Shown: positions 6,547 to 15,433 of the stretch, one piece after another | Layout: the number at the start of each line of letters is the position of its first letter | Numbering within the stretch: position 1 is the stretch's first letter | DNA from: an uncultured Clostridia bacterium | Lineage (GTDB): Bacteria > Bacillota > Clostridia > Peptostreptococcales > Anaerovoracaceae | DNA: 18,783 nucleotides | Assembly (NCBI GenBank): GCA_938049335.1 | Contig: CALIYX010000001.1 | Coordinates: 1-18,783, forward strand | Direction: 5' to 3' | Program-made: the position numbers and the translations under genes | Notes under the pieces: generated by a model | The model's database searches: none | Told to the model about the DNA's origin: nothing | Seen by the model: the letters and a program-made list of their open reading frames with translations, nothing else

Positions 6547-7024
6547 TATTGATTCAAAGTTCTTTTCGAATATAGATGCGTCAAAGAGAGTTACAAGGCT
6601 TACAGTTGCTTATATAACTATTAGCATACTTAGGGTTTTGCTATATATCGGATTCAAAGTTTTCTCTGAAGATACATTCTTTGTACAGGGCGGATTCATG
6701 TATGCTGATCTAGATATGCTTAGCTTATCTAGCATAGCTTCACTGATTATATATGGATTATGCACTGTTATACTAATCATAGTATCGGCTACAATGCTGG
6801 CATCAAACTTTAAGCTTATAACAGAAGATGCAAAAGAGCTCAAGCAAAGCAAGCGCATGTGGATATACATAATTGTAATGATTGCGGATATATTAATCTC
6901 AATTGGATTTGCATGTTCAGTGATATTGATTGGAGCTTTCGCTTTGGTTATGATAGCGATGTCAGCTGTGGAAATAAGTGCTTTTGTATGGCTGATTGTA
7001 GCACGCAGGAGTGAGGAGGAGTAA
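6539..7024 (+). CDS. Unidentified four-span membrane protein
   Basis: This 161-residue protein is not recognised. It is mostly hydrophobic with about four spans (residues 19-41, 66-90, 107-130 and 131-154), short loops, a charged DAKELKQSKR cytoplasmic loop before the third span, and a basic-acidic ARRSEEE end. There are no conserved polar residues in the spans that suggest a catalytic or transport site. The start lies inside the last codons of the preceding gene (8-nt overlap) with only a weak AGAGAA upstream, so translation is probably coupled. It ends in TAATG, sharing one base with the next start. Base composition and codon use look like the neighbouring genes, so there is no sign of recent transfer. 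Confidence 0.78.
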   Translation: MNNIDSKFFSNIDASKRVTRLTVAYITISILRVLLYIGFKVFSEDTFFVQGGFMYADLDMLSLSSIASLIIYGLCTVILIIVSATMLASNFKLITEDAKELKQSKRMWIYIIVMIADILISIGFACSVILIGAFALVMIAMSAVEISAFVWLIVARRSEEE

Positions 7025-7575
7025 TGAGTAATTTTGTAGACGGCGAGGTGAGAATCTCGGAGCCGCTTAACTTAGTTTCAATTGCTCTTGGTGGAGTACT
7101 TGGTGAAAAGGCAGGAAAGTCTATTTCGAGAGTACGTCTTGATAAAGCAGGGATAAAGAGATATCAAAAAACGGAAGAGGGCAAATGTTTGAAATCTTTT
7201 TTGATGGCCACCTCAAGCATAGAACTTGATCTCAGACAATCTCTGAGGACAGAATCAGTTTTGAGATATAGGCTAGGAAAGATTGGATGGGGCAACCCTA
7301 CATTTGTACTACTGATGACAGAGTGCGTTATCTTTCTGATACTTGGTATAGTAATGGGCTTGATGCTAGAATCCCTAATAGCGACTGCGGGAATGTTTGT
7401 ATTTGCAGCTGTTATAGGATTGTATGGCGCAGGTTATATATATTTACTAAGAAAAAATATCGAGAAAAATTTTCATAAAAACTTTCTTTCAAGACTTGAT
7501 CGATATATAGATATTGTAAGATTGAAGCAAATGGAAGATGGGACATATTATGATGAGTCAGAAGAAAACTATTAA
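7024..7575 (+). CDS. Unidentified two-span membrane protein with soluble N-terminal domain
   Basis: This 183-residue protein is not recognised. Residues 1-93 are soluble and basic-amphipathic, with a glycine-rich IALGGVLGEKAGKSIS stretch near residue 20 and a DLRQSLRTESVLRYRLGKIGW segment before the membrane. Two spans follow (about 94-115 and 118-141). A basic KNIEKNFHKNF helix then leads to an acidic DESEENY end. The two-span pattern with long cytoplasmic flanks could suggest a scaffold or assembly protein, but that is only an impression. The start ATG follows GAGGAGG and overlaps the previous stop by one base, so the three genes form one operon. A strong terminator follows 18 nt after the stop. 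Confidence 0.8.
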   Translation: MSNFVDGEVRISEPLNLVSIALGGVLGEKAGKSISRVRLDKAGIKRYQKTEEGKCLKSFLMATSSIELDLRQSLRTESVLRYRLGKIGWGNPTFVLLMTECVIFLILGIVMGLMLESLIATAGMFVFAAVIGLYGAGYIYLLRKNIEKNFHKNFLSRLDRYIDIVRLKQMEDGTYYDESEENY

Positions 7576-7592
7576 TTAAATCAGACTTTAAG

Positions 7593-7631
7593 GACGGCGC
7601 GCCAGAATAAAAATTCTGGTTCGTCGTTTTT
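7593..7631 (+). terminator. Intrinsic terminator after the three-gene membrane cluster
   Basis: CCAGAAT (7602-7608) pairs perfectly with ATTCTGG (7613-7619) around AAAA. An outer GACG (7593-7596) can pair with CGTC (7622-7625) across a small asymmetric loop, and TTTTT (7627-7631) follows. It insulates rpoB from the upstream cluster. Confidence 0.85.
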
Positions 7632-7679
7632 GCCTTATAATTATTAGGTAGCAGCTTTGGTCAAAAGGCCAAGAGGTGG

Positions 7680-7708
7680 TTGACCTATTGATTTTATTGT
7701 GATAAAAT
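7680..7708 (+). promoter_or_regulatory. rpoB-rpoC promoter with extended -10
   Basis: The -35 TTGACC (7680-7685), a 17-bp spacer and the -10 TAAAAT (7703-7708) are preceded by the extended element TGA (7700-7702). Start of transcription would be near 7715, leaving a short leader of about 45 nt. A 6-bp inverted repeat GGTCAA (7659-7664) / TTGACC (7680-7685) includes the -35 box; it may be an operator or chance. Confidence 0.85.
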
Positions 7709-7758
7709 AATAGACTGCCACACGAATGTAAACTGTTGAGACGTAAGGAGTGATGAAA

Positions 7759-10700
7759 ATGCCAAAACCTATAGAAGTAGGTAGAAAAGAGCGTATGACC
7801 TTCTCTAAAATTAATGAAGTTAGTGAAATGCCTAACCTCATTGATATTCAGACAAAATCATACAAATGGTTCTTGGATGAAGGATTGAAGGAAGTATTTG
7901 AAGACATCTCCCCAATCAAGGATTATGCGAATAATCTCGTATTGGAATTCATTGATTATTCACTAAGCGATCCCCCAAAGTACGAGCAGGAGGAGTGCAA
8001 GGAGAGAGATGTAACATACGCAGCACCACTGAAGGTAAGAGTTAGATTGGTTAACAAGGAAACTGGCGAAGTGAAGGAACAAGAAGTCTTCATGGGCGAT
8101 TTCCCTTTGATGACCGAAAAAGGTACTTTCATATATAACGGTGCAGAGAGAGTTATTGTAACCCAGCTCGTGCGTTCACCTGGGCCATACTTCAGCGTCG
8201 AGACAGATAAATCGAATAGAAAACTATATTCTTCACAGATTATACCTAACAGGGGTGCATGGTTAGAGTACGAAACCGACGCGGTAGAGACCCTTTCTGT
8301 TAGAGTTGACAGAACTCGTAAGCAGCCTCTTACAACTCTGCTAAGAGCTTTAGGTATTGCATCTGATAAGGAGATTATCGATATCTTTGGTCCAGACGAG
8401 AGACTTCTTAAGACACTTGAGAAGGACTCAACAACTGACTACGAGAGTGGACTGAGAGAGATATATAGAAGACTTAGACCTGGTGAACCACCTACAGTGG
8501 ACAGCGCCAAGTCACTTTTGAATTCCCTATTTTTTGACCCTAAGAGATATGATCTTGCAAAGGTTGGAAGATACAAATATAACAAGAAATTAGGCCTGGC
8601 AAATAGATTGGTAGATGCAGTAGTGGCAGAAGATGTAATCGATCCAAGCACAGGTGAGATTTTGATTGAGAAGGATGGCAGAGTTTCAAGAACTCTTGCT
8701 AAGACTATAGAAGATGCAGGTGTTAACTATGTAATGGTTTATGCTATGCACGATGATTCTCTTGAGAATGTGACAAAGGTAATAGGTAATAACTTCGTTA
8801 ACATTAAGGGCTTTGTTGATTTTGATGTTACTGAGCTTGGCGTAGCTGATAAGGTTTACTATCCTGTTCTCATGGAAATCCTAAACGAAAATGATGACGA
8901 AGAGGAAGTAAGACGTCAGCTTAGACTTCGCAGAGATGAGCTTTCACCTAAGAACATCATCATGGCTGATATTATTGCTTCAGTCAGCTATTTGCTGAAC
9001 CTGAACTATGGTATAGGTGGAGTTGATGATATAGATCATCTCGGAAATAGAAGACTTAGAACTGTTGGAGAATTGCTTCAGAACCAGTTCAGAATTGGTC
9101 TTGCTAGAATGGAGAGAGTTGTTAAGGAGAGAATGACAATTCAGGATCTAGAGCTCGCTACACCTCAGGCTTTGATGAATATCAGACCTGTGACTGCTGC
9201 GATTAAGGAGTTCTTCGGAAGCTCACAGCTTTCACAGTTCATGGACCAGAACAATCCACTCGCAGAACTTACACATAAGAGAAGACTTTCAGCTCTTGGA
9301 CCAGGTGGTCTATCAAGAGAAAGAGCTGGCTTTGAGGTTAGAGACGTACACCATTCTCACTACGGAAGAATGTGTCCTATAGAGACTCCGGAAGGACCAA
9401 ACATCGGTCTTATCGGTTCACTTACAACCTATGGAATCATCAATGAGTATGGATTCATTGAAACCCCATATAGAGTTGTTAAGAAGGGCGAGGGCATCGT
9501 AACTGAAGAAATCAGATATATCGATGCTGATGATGAAGAGCTAATGATTGTAGCTCAGGCTAATGAGCCTCTTGACGAAAACGGTAGATTTATCAATGCA
9601 AAGGTTGCAGCAAGAGGTAATGCTGGCGAAATCGCTATGTTCCCAAGAGATGTTGTCGATATGATGGACGTATCACCTAAGCAGGTAGTTTCAGTAGCTA
9701 CTGCTATGATTCCGTTCCTAGAAAACGACGACGCTAACCGTGCTTTGATGGGATCCAACATGCAGCGTCAGGCGGTTCCTCTACTTGTAACTGAGGCGCC
9801 ATACGTTGGTACAGGAATGGAGTACAAGGCAGCTAGAGACTCTGGTGTTGTTTCACTTGCTAAGCATGCAGGAACAATCGAGTTTGTAGATGCTGATGAG
9901 ATTCGTATTAGAAGAGATGACAATAACGAAGTAGACGAGTATAAGCTACTCAAGTTCAAACGTTCAAACCAGGGAACATGTATCAACCAGAGACCTATTG
10001 TTAATCATGGTGAGCATGTTGAAGAGGGCGAAGTAATCGCTGATGGTCCTTCAACAGATCTAGGGGAAATCGCTCTAGGTAAGAACCTTTTGATTGGATT
10101 CATGACTTGGGAAGGTTACAACTACGAGGATGCTATTATCCTTAACGAAAGACTTCTTATGGATGATGTTTTGACATCACTTCATATCGTTGAATACGAG
10201 TCAGAGGCAAGAGATACTAAGCTCGGACCTGAAGAAATTACAAGAGATATTCCTAATGTCGGTGAAGACGCACTTAAGGATCTAGACGAGGATGGAATCA
10301 TCCGCATAGGTGCTGAGGTAAACGCTACTGACATTCTGGTTGGTAAGGTTACACCTAAGGGAGAGAACGACCTGAGCGCAGAAGAGAGACTCCTAAGAGC
10401 TATCTTCGGCGAAAAGGCTAGAGAAGTAAGAGACACTTCTCTTAAGGTTCCACATGGTGAAACTGGTATAGTTGTTGATGTTAAAATCTTTACAAGAGAG
10501 AACGGGGATGAACTAAATCCTGGCGTTAACAAGCTTGTAAGAGTATATATCGCAACAAAGAGAAAGATTAATGTCGGAGATAAGATGGCCGGCCGTCACG
10601 GTAACAAGGGTGTCATCTCAAGAATCCTACCGGAAGAGGATATGCCATTCATGGAGAATGGTAACAGCCTTCAGGTCATGCTGAATCCTTTGGGCGTACC

Positions 10701-11442
10701 TTCCCGAATGAACGTAGGACAGGTACTTGAGGTTCACCTTGGTCTTGCAGCAAAGACAAAGGGCTGGTACATCGCAACACCTGTATTTGATGGAGCATCT
10801 GAGAAGGATATTCGTGAGCTACTAGTAGACTGCGGATACTCTGAGACAGGTAAGCTTAAGCTCAGAGACGGAAGAACAGGTGAATACTTTGATAATGCAG
10901 TAACTGTAGGATACATGTACATGCTGAAACTTCACCATCTCGTTGATGATAAGATTCACGCAAGAAGTACGGGTCCTTACTCACTCGTTACGCAGCAGCC
11001 TCTGGGTGGTAAAGCTCAGTTCGGTGGACAGCGTTTCGGAGAGATGGAAGTTTGGGCGCTAGAAGCATATGGCGCTGCATATACACTTCAAGAGATTCTT
11101 ACTGTCAAGTCCGATGATATTGTCGGAAGAGTGCAGACCTATGAGTCAATCGTTAAGGGCGAGAATATTCCTGAACCAGGAATTCCTGAGTCCTTCAAGG
11201 TTCTCATCAAGGAAATGCAGTCACTTGCACTTGATGTAAGAGTTCTCGATGAAGACAATAAGGAATTGGAACTCAGGGAGTTCTCAGAGTACGAAGGACC
11301 TTCGGGAATCGACAGCATCATGGATGTTGACAATCGCATCGAGAATGAGCAGGAGCTATATTCTAAGGGATTTGGATTGAGCGAAGAAGGTCAAGAAGAG
11401 AGTGAAGAGGACTCAGCTGACCAATCAGATATAGAAATATAA
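7759..11442 (+). CDS. rpoB: DNA-directed RNA polymerase subunit beta
   Basis: This 1227-residue protein is the beta subunit of the core enzyme. The rifampicin pocket is intact: the segment from F485 (FFGSSQLSQFMDQNNP) carries Q493, D496, H506 and S511, matching E. coli Q513, D516, H526 and S531, so the protein is predicted sensitive at those sites. Other hallmarks are CPIETPEGPNIGLI, GYNYEDAIILNE, the KINVGDKMAGRHGNKG catalytic-centre lysines, and the C-terminal GEMEVWALEAYGAAYTLQE clamp region. A run of acidic residues ends the protein. I chose ATG 7759 (MPKPIEVGRKER) because AAGGAG (7745-7750) is 8 nt upstream; GTG 7750 lies inside that ribosome site and ATG 7753 is too close. The rpoC gene follows 17 nt later in the same transcript. 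Confidence 0.98.
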   Translation: MPKPIEVGRKERMTFSKINEVSEMPNLIDIQTKSYKWFLDEGLKEVFEDISPIKDYANNLVLEFIDYSLSDPPKYEQEECKERDVTYAAPLKVRVRLVNKETGEVKEQEVFMGDFPLMTEKGTFIYNGAERVIVTQLVRSPGPYFSVETDKSNRKLYSSQIIPNRGAWLEYETDAVETLSVRVDRTRKQPLTTLLRALGIASDKEIIDIFGPDERLLKTLEKDSTTDYESGLREIYRRLRPGEPPTVDSAKSLLNSLFFDPKRYDLAKVGRYKYNKKLGLANRLVDAVVAEDVIDPSTGEILIEKDGRVSRTLAKTIEDAGVNYVMVYAMHDDSLENVTKVIGNNFVNIKGFVDFDVTELGVADKVYYPVLMEILNENDDEEEVRRQLRLRRDELSPKNIIMADIIASVSYLLNLNYGIGGVDDIDHLGNRRLRTVGELLQNQFRIGLARMERVVKERMTIQDLELATPQALMNIRPVTAAIKEFFGSSQLSQFMDQNNPLAELTHKRRLSALGPGGLSRERAGFEVRDVHHSHYGRMCPIETPEGPNIGLIGSLTTYGIINEYGFIETPYRVVKKGEGIVTEEIRYIDADDEELMIVAQANEPLDENGRFINAKVAARGNAGEIAMFPRDVVDMMDVSPKQVVSVATAMIPFLENDDANRALMGSNMQRQAVPLLVTEAPYVGTGMEYKAARDSGVVSLAKHAGTIEFVDADEIRIRRDDNNEVDEYKLLKFKRSNQGTCINQRPIVNHGEHVEEGEVIADGPSTDLGEIALGKNLLIGFMTWEGYNYEDAIILNERLLMDDVLTSLHIVEYESEARDTKLGPEEITRDIPNVGEDALKDLDEDGIIRIGAEVNATDILVGKVTPKGENDLSAEERLLRAIFGEKAREVRDTSLKVPHGETGIVVDVKIFTRENGDELNPGVNKLVRVYIATKRKINVGDKMAGRHGNKGVISRILPEEDMPFMENGNSLQVMLNPLGVPSRMNVGQVLEVHLGLAAKTKGWYIATPVFDGASEKDIRELLVDCGYSETGKLKLRDGRTGEYFDNAVTVGYMYMLKLHHLVDDKIHARSTGPYSLVTQQPLGGKAQFGGQRFGEMEVWALEAYGAAYTLQEILTVKSDDIVGRVQTYESIVKGENIPEPGIPESFKVLIKEMQSLALDVRVLDEDNKELELREFSEYEGPSGIDSIMDVDNRIENEQELYSKGFGLSEEGQEESEEDSADQSDIEI

Positions 11443-11459
11443 GAAAGGGGCGCAGAGCT

Positions 11460-14400
11460 TTGACAGAAGTATCAAATAAGAAACCGAATAATTATGAATT
11501 AAATCATTTTGATTCGCTGCAGATTAAGCTTGCTTCAACAGATAAGATTTTAGAGTGGTCTCACGGTGAAGTAACAAAGCCAGAGACAATCAACTACAGA
11601 ACTCTAAAACCAGAACGCGATGGCCTCTTTTGTGAACGCATCTTCGGACCTATGAAGGACTGGGAGTGCCACTGTGGTAAATACAAGAGAATCAGATATA
11701 AGGGTATAGTCTGCGACCGTTGCGGCGTAGAGGTTACAAAGGCTAAGGTAAGAAGAGAGAGAATGGGTCACATTGAACTTGCGGCTCCAGTTTCTCACAT
11801 CTGGTACTTTAAGGGTATCCCTTCAAGAATGGGTCTTGTCCTAGACATTACCCCAAGAAACCTTGAGAAGGTGCTCTATTTTGCAGCTTACATCGTAACT
11901 GATCCAGGAGATACATCTTTAGCATACAAGGAAATTCTATCAGAAATCGAATATCGTGAGGCTAAGGAGCAGTTCGGAGACAGATTCAAGGCAGCTATGG
12001 GTGCTGAGGCTGTTAAAACACTTCTTCAGAATATCGATATCGAAGAGCTATCAGCTGATCTACGCGAAAAGCTTCAGGATGCAAGCGGACAGAAGAAGAT
12101 TCGTATCGTCAGACGCCTTGAGGTTGTAGAAGCGCTGAGACTTTCAGACAACAAGCCTGAGTGGATGATTATGGAAGTTGTTCCAGTAATACCACCAGAC
12201 CTCCGTCCGATGGTACAGCTCGACGGTGGCAGATTTGCAACATCAGATTTGAATGACCTTTACAGAAGAGTAATTAACAGAAACAATCGTCTCAAGAGAC
12301 TTCTTGAACTCGGAGCACCTGATATCATTGTCAGAAACGAGAAGAGAATGCTTCAGGAGGCCGTTGATTCACTAATAGATAATGGACGTCGTGGAAGACC
12401 TGTTACAGGACCTGGATCAAGAGCACTCAAGTCACTATCTGACATGCTCAAGGGTAAGCAGGGACGTTTCCGTCAGAACCTTCTTGGTAAGCGTGTTGAC
12501 TACTCAGGACGTTCAGTTATCGTTGTAGGTCCAGAGCTAAAGTTCTACCAGTGCGGTCTTCCAAAGAAGATGGCGCTAGAGCTTTTCAAACCTTTCATCA
12601 TGAAGGAGTTAGTAGCTCAGGGTTATGCACACAATATCAAAAATGCTAAGAAGCTCGTAGAGAAGGTTAGACCAGAGGTCTGGGACGTTCTCGAAGAGGT
12701 AATCAAAGAGCATCCAGTAATGCTCAACCGTGCGCCGACCCTTCACAGATTAGGTATTCAGGCATTTGAGCCAGTACTAGTAGAAGGTAAGGCAATCAAG
12801 CTTCATCCGCTCGTTTGTACGCCATTTAATGCGGACTTTGACGGAGACCAGATGGCTGTTCACGTACCGCTATCTGTGGAAGCACAGGCTGAGGCTAGAT
12901 TCCTAATGCTGTCAGTTAACAACATTCTGGCGCCAAAGGACGGCTCGCCTATCACAGCACCTACACAGGATATGATTCTAGGTGCATATTACTTGACATA
13001 CCCAGGTACAGCTCGCAAGCTCGAAGTCGTAAATGGTAAGGAACGTACAGTTTATGCCATGGACGAGTTCACAGATGTTAAGCTTTCTGAGGCAAATAAG
13101 GCAGCTGGCTTTGAGAGAATACCTGAAAAGGGTGACGGCAAGGTCTTCACAGATATGGATGAGATGATCATGGCATATCACGATGGAGTGGTAAACATTC
13201 ACGCTAAGGTAAAGGTTAGAATGTTTGATGGTCCAGAGGATCTTCGTGGCGGACTCGTAGAGTCAACAGTAGGTAGATTCATATACAACCAGGGACTTCC
13301 ACAGGACCTAGGTTATATAGACAGAAGCAAGGATCCATATTCACTAGAGGTTAACTTCCTTTGTGGAAAGAAGAAGCTCGGCGAGATAATCGACAAGTGC
13401 TTCAAGGTTCATGCAAATACAGGAACCGTTTTGATGCTTGACTACATTAAGTCTATGGGATACAAGTACTCAACAAAGGCAGCTGTTTCTATCGGTATCG
13501 ATGACATGAAAATTCCTGATAGCAAGTGGGAAATCATCGAGGCAGCTCAGCAGGAAGTTGATAAGTACGAAAAGGCATATAGAGCAGGTCTTGTATCAAA
13601 TTCAGAGAGATACGAGCAGATCATCAAAATCTGGAACAAGACGACAGATGACGTCGCAGACGCTTTGATGGATTCACTTGAGCCTGCAAATAACCTGAAT
13701 ATCATGGCAACATCAGGAGCCAGAGGTAGTAAGAACCAGATTAGACAGATCGGTGGTATGCGTGGACTTATGGCGAACGCTACAGGACACACTGTAGAGA
13801 TTCCTATCAAGGCTAACTTCCGTGAAGGTCTATCAGTACTCGAGTACTTTATTTCATCAAATGGTGCTCGTAAGGGACTTGCTGATACAGCTCTTCGTAC
13901 AGCCGACTCAGGTTACCTAACAAGAAGACTTGTAGACGTTTCGCACAACGTAATCGTAAGAGATATAGATTGCGGAAGCACAGAGGGTGTCGAAGTAAGA
14001 GCCTTCGTAGATGGTAAGGAAATTATTGAGCCACTAAACCAGAGAATCGCAGGAAGAACTGCCCTAAACGATATAGTCGACCCAAGAGATGGACGCGTTA
14101 TCGTTAAGGCTAACGAAGAAATCAGCGATGATCAGTCACTAGAGGTAGTAGAAGCAGGCATTGAAGCTGTAACGATTAGATCAGCAATGACATGTAACAG
14201 CAAATCAGGAATCTGTGCTAAGTGCTACGGAAGAAACCTTGCGACAGGTGAGCATGTTAATATCGGTGAATCAATCGGTATCATAGCTGCTCAGTCAATC
14301 GGTGAGCCGGGTACACAGCTCACAATGAGAACCTTCCATACTGGTGGTGTCGCTGGATCAGATATCACACACGGTCTTCCAAGAGTAGAGGAGCTATTCG

Positions 14401-15344
14401 AGGCAAGAAAGCCAAAGGGACTTGCAGAAATCTGCGAGGAAGATGGTGTGGTTCGCGAAATCAAAGCTAGAACAGATAACAAGACAGAGGTTATCGTTCG
14501 AAGTGAAGAGGAAGGCGATAAGACCTACATCGTTCCTTACGGAGCGCGCCTTGCGGTAAAGGTTGGAGACGAAGTAAAGAAGGGTGGAAACATCACAAGC
14601 GGTCCACTCAATCCACATGATATCATGAGACTGAACGGAGTAGAGGGCGTTTACCAGTACCTACTCAAGGAAGTTCAGCGTGTATATAAGAACCAGGGTG
14701 TAGACATTAACGATAAGCACATCGAGATTATCGCTAGTCAGATGCTATCAAAGTTCAAGATTGAGGATCCAGGTGATACAGATCTTCTTCCAGGTAGCAT
14801 GTACACTAGACTGGAACTTGCAGAAGCTAATAGCATTGCTGAGGCTGAGGGCAAGACACCAGCTAGCGGAAAGCGAGTTCTACTCGGAATCACTAAGGCG
14901 TCGCTTGCAACAAATTCATTCTTGTCAGCGGCTTCCTTCCAGGAGACAACAAGAGTGCTTACAGACGCGGCCATCAAGGGTAAGAACGATAAGCTGCTCG
15001 GACTCAAGGAAAATGTTATCATCGGTAAGCTGATACCTGCGGGTACAGGTATGAAGAAGTACCGCAACATCAATCTTGATTACGGTGAGCATCAGGCTGA
15101 TATCGACGAATACCTAAGCGAGGTTGAAGCTCAGAGAGAAGCTGAGAGAAGAGCTCGTGAGGAAGAAAAGAGTGTTCAGCAGATTAGACCACAGAGCGAT
15201 GTGGAGCCAATCTTCGAGGAAATAGACGAAGATGAGAGCGTATCAGTTAACGAATACATCTCAAATCTTGAGGATATAGAAATCGGAGAAATTGCAAGTG
15301 AGACAGATTTTGAAGAGCAGGTAGAAGCACCTGAAGAAGAATAG
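11460..15344 (+). CDS. rpoC: DNA-directed RNA polymerase subunit beta'
   Basis: This 1294-residue protein is the beta' subunit. The N-terminal zinc site has C70, C72, C85 and C88. The catalytic NADFDGDQ motif spans 457-464, with D459, D461 and D463 holding the active-site magnesium. The second zinc site has C838, C912, C919 and C922, followed by the trigger-loop region (GIIAAQSIGEPGTQLTMRTF). The start is a TTG at 11460 with AAAGGGG 9 nt upstream. The next in-frame ATG falls inside the zinc domain, so the unusual start is well supported. A charged tail of about 70 residues, rich in Glu/Asp, extends past the conserved end (MKKYRNINLDYGEHQ). No transcription terminator is evident after the stop before the rpsL promoter. 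Confidence 0.98.
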   Translation: MTEVSNKKPNNYELNHFDSLQIKLASTDKILEWSHGEVTKPETINYRTLKPERDGLFCERIFGPMKDWECHCGKYKRIRYKGIVCDRCGVEVTKAKVRRERMGHIELAAPVSHIWYFKGIPSRMGLVLDITPRNLEKVLYFAAYIVTDPGDTSLAYKEILSEIEYREAKEQFGDRFKAAMGAEAVKTLLQNIDIEELSADLREKLQDASGQKKIRIVRRLEVVEALRLSDNKPEWMIMEVVPVIPPDLRPMVQLDGGRFATSDLNDLYRRVINRNNRLKRLLELGAPDIIVRNEKRMLQEAVDSLIDNGRRGRPVTGPGSRALKSLSDMLKGKQGRFRQNLLGKRVDYSGRSVIVVGPELKFYQCGLPKKMALELFKPFIMKELVAQGYAHNIKNAKKLVEKVRPEVWDVLEEVIKEHPVMLNRAPTLHRLGIQAFEPVLVEGKAIKLHPLVCTPFNADFDGDQMAVHVPLSVEAQAEARFLMLSVNNILAPKDGSPITAPTQDMILGAYYLTYPGTARKLEVVNGKERTVYAMDEFTDVKLSEANKAAGFERIPEKGDGKVFTDMDEMIMAYHDGVVNIHAKVKVRMFDGPEDLRGGLVESTVGRFIYNQGLPQDLGYIDRSKDPYSLEVNFLCGKKKLGEIIDKCFKVHANTGTVLMLDYIKSMGYKYSTKAAVSIGIDDMKIPDSKWEIIEAAQQEVDKYEKAYRAGLVSNSERYEQIIKIWNKTTDDVADALMDSLEPANNLNIMATSGARGSKNQIRQIGGMRGLMANATGHTVEIPIKANFREGLSVLEYFISSNGARKGLADTALRTADSGYLTRRLVDVSHNVIVRDIDCGSTEGVEVRAFVDGKEIIEPLNQRIAGRTALNDIVDPRDGRVIVKANEEISDDQSLEVVEAGIEAVTIRSAMTCNSKSGICAKCYGRNLATGEHVNIGESIGIIAAQSIGEPGTQLTMRTFHTGGVAGSDITHGLPRVEELFEARKPKGLAEICEEDGVVREIKARTDNKTEVIVRSEEEGDKTYIVPYGARLAVKVGDEVKKGGNITSGPLNPHDIMRLNGVEGVYQYLLKEVQRVYKNQGVDINDKHIEIIASQMLSKFKIEDPGDTDLLPGSMYTRLELAEANSIAEAEGKTPASGKRVLLGITKASLATNSFLSAASFQETTRVLTDAAIKGKNDKLLGLKENVIIGKLIPAGTGMKKYRNINLDYGEHQADIDEYLSEVEAQREAERRAREEEKSVQQIRPQSDVEPIFEEIDEDESVSVNEYISNLEDIEIGEIASETDFEEQVEAPEEE

Positions 15345-15353
15345 TTTCATCGC

Positions 15354-15382
15354 TTGCACATCGAGAAAATTTATGGTAGAAT
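15354..15382 (+). promoter_or_regulatory. Promoter of the str operon (rpsL-rpsG-fusA-tuf)
   Basis: The -35 TTGCAC (15354-15359), 17-bp spacer and -10 TAGAAT (15377-15382) carry an extended TGG (15374-15376). Transcription should start near 15389, giving an untranslated leader of about 78 nt that holds the next hairpin. Confidence 0.82.
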
Positions 15383-15397
15383 AAGGTTTGGTTTTCA

Positions 15398-15433
15398 CTA
15401 AACTGGCCCTGATATTCATGAGGGTCAGTTTAG
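15398..15433 (+). other. Long leader hairpin upstream of rpsL
   Basis: Positions 15398-15410 and 15421-15433 form a 13-bp stem with one G-T wobble and a 10-nt loop (GATATTCATG). It begins about 10 nt after the predicted transcription start. No T-run follows, so it is not a classical terminator. It could stabilise the 5' end or bind a regulator; it does not match a leader family I can name. Confidence 0.7.

Noticed and set aside
7596..7603. Eight-base palindrome GGCGCGCC at the base of the terminator
   Set aside because: A short self-complementary stretch of the terminator foot; no reason to call it a cloning scar or recombination site in an otherwise natural context.
7750..7758. Upstream GTG (7750) and ATG (7753) starts for rpoB
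   Set aside because: GTG 7750 overlaps the ribosome site itself and ATG 7753 is only 2 nt from it; ATG 7759 has an 8-nt spacing and the family start MPKPIEVG.
10182..10532. 116-codon minus-strand frame inside rpoB
   Set aside because: Antisense shadow of conserved rpoB codons; Ser-rich composition with no protein-like pattern.
14738..15073. 111-codon minus-strand frame and a 90-codon plus-strand frame (14761-15033) inside rpoC
   Set aside because: Both overlap conserved RpoC sequence, are low-complexity Ser/Arg-rich translations and lack start signals.
2364..15403. Recurring CTAAAC hexamer in non-coding gaps (2364, 2491, 4779, 15398)
   Set aside because: It also occurs in coding sequence and sits in different structural positions (upstream, loop, single strand, stem arm); likely chance.
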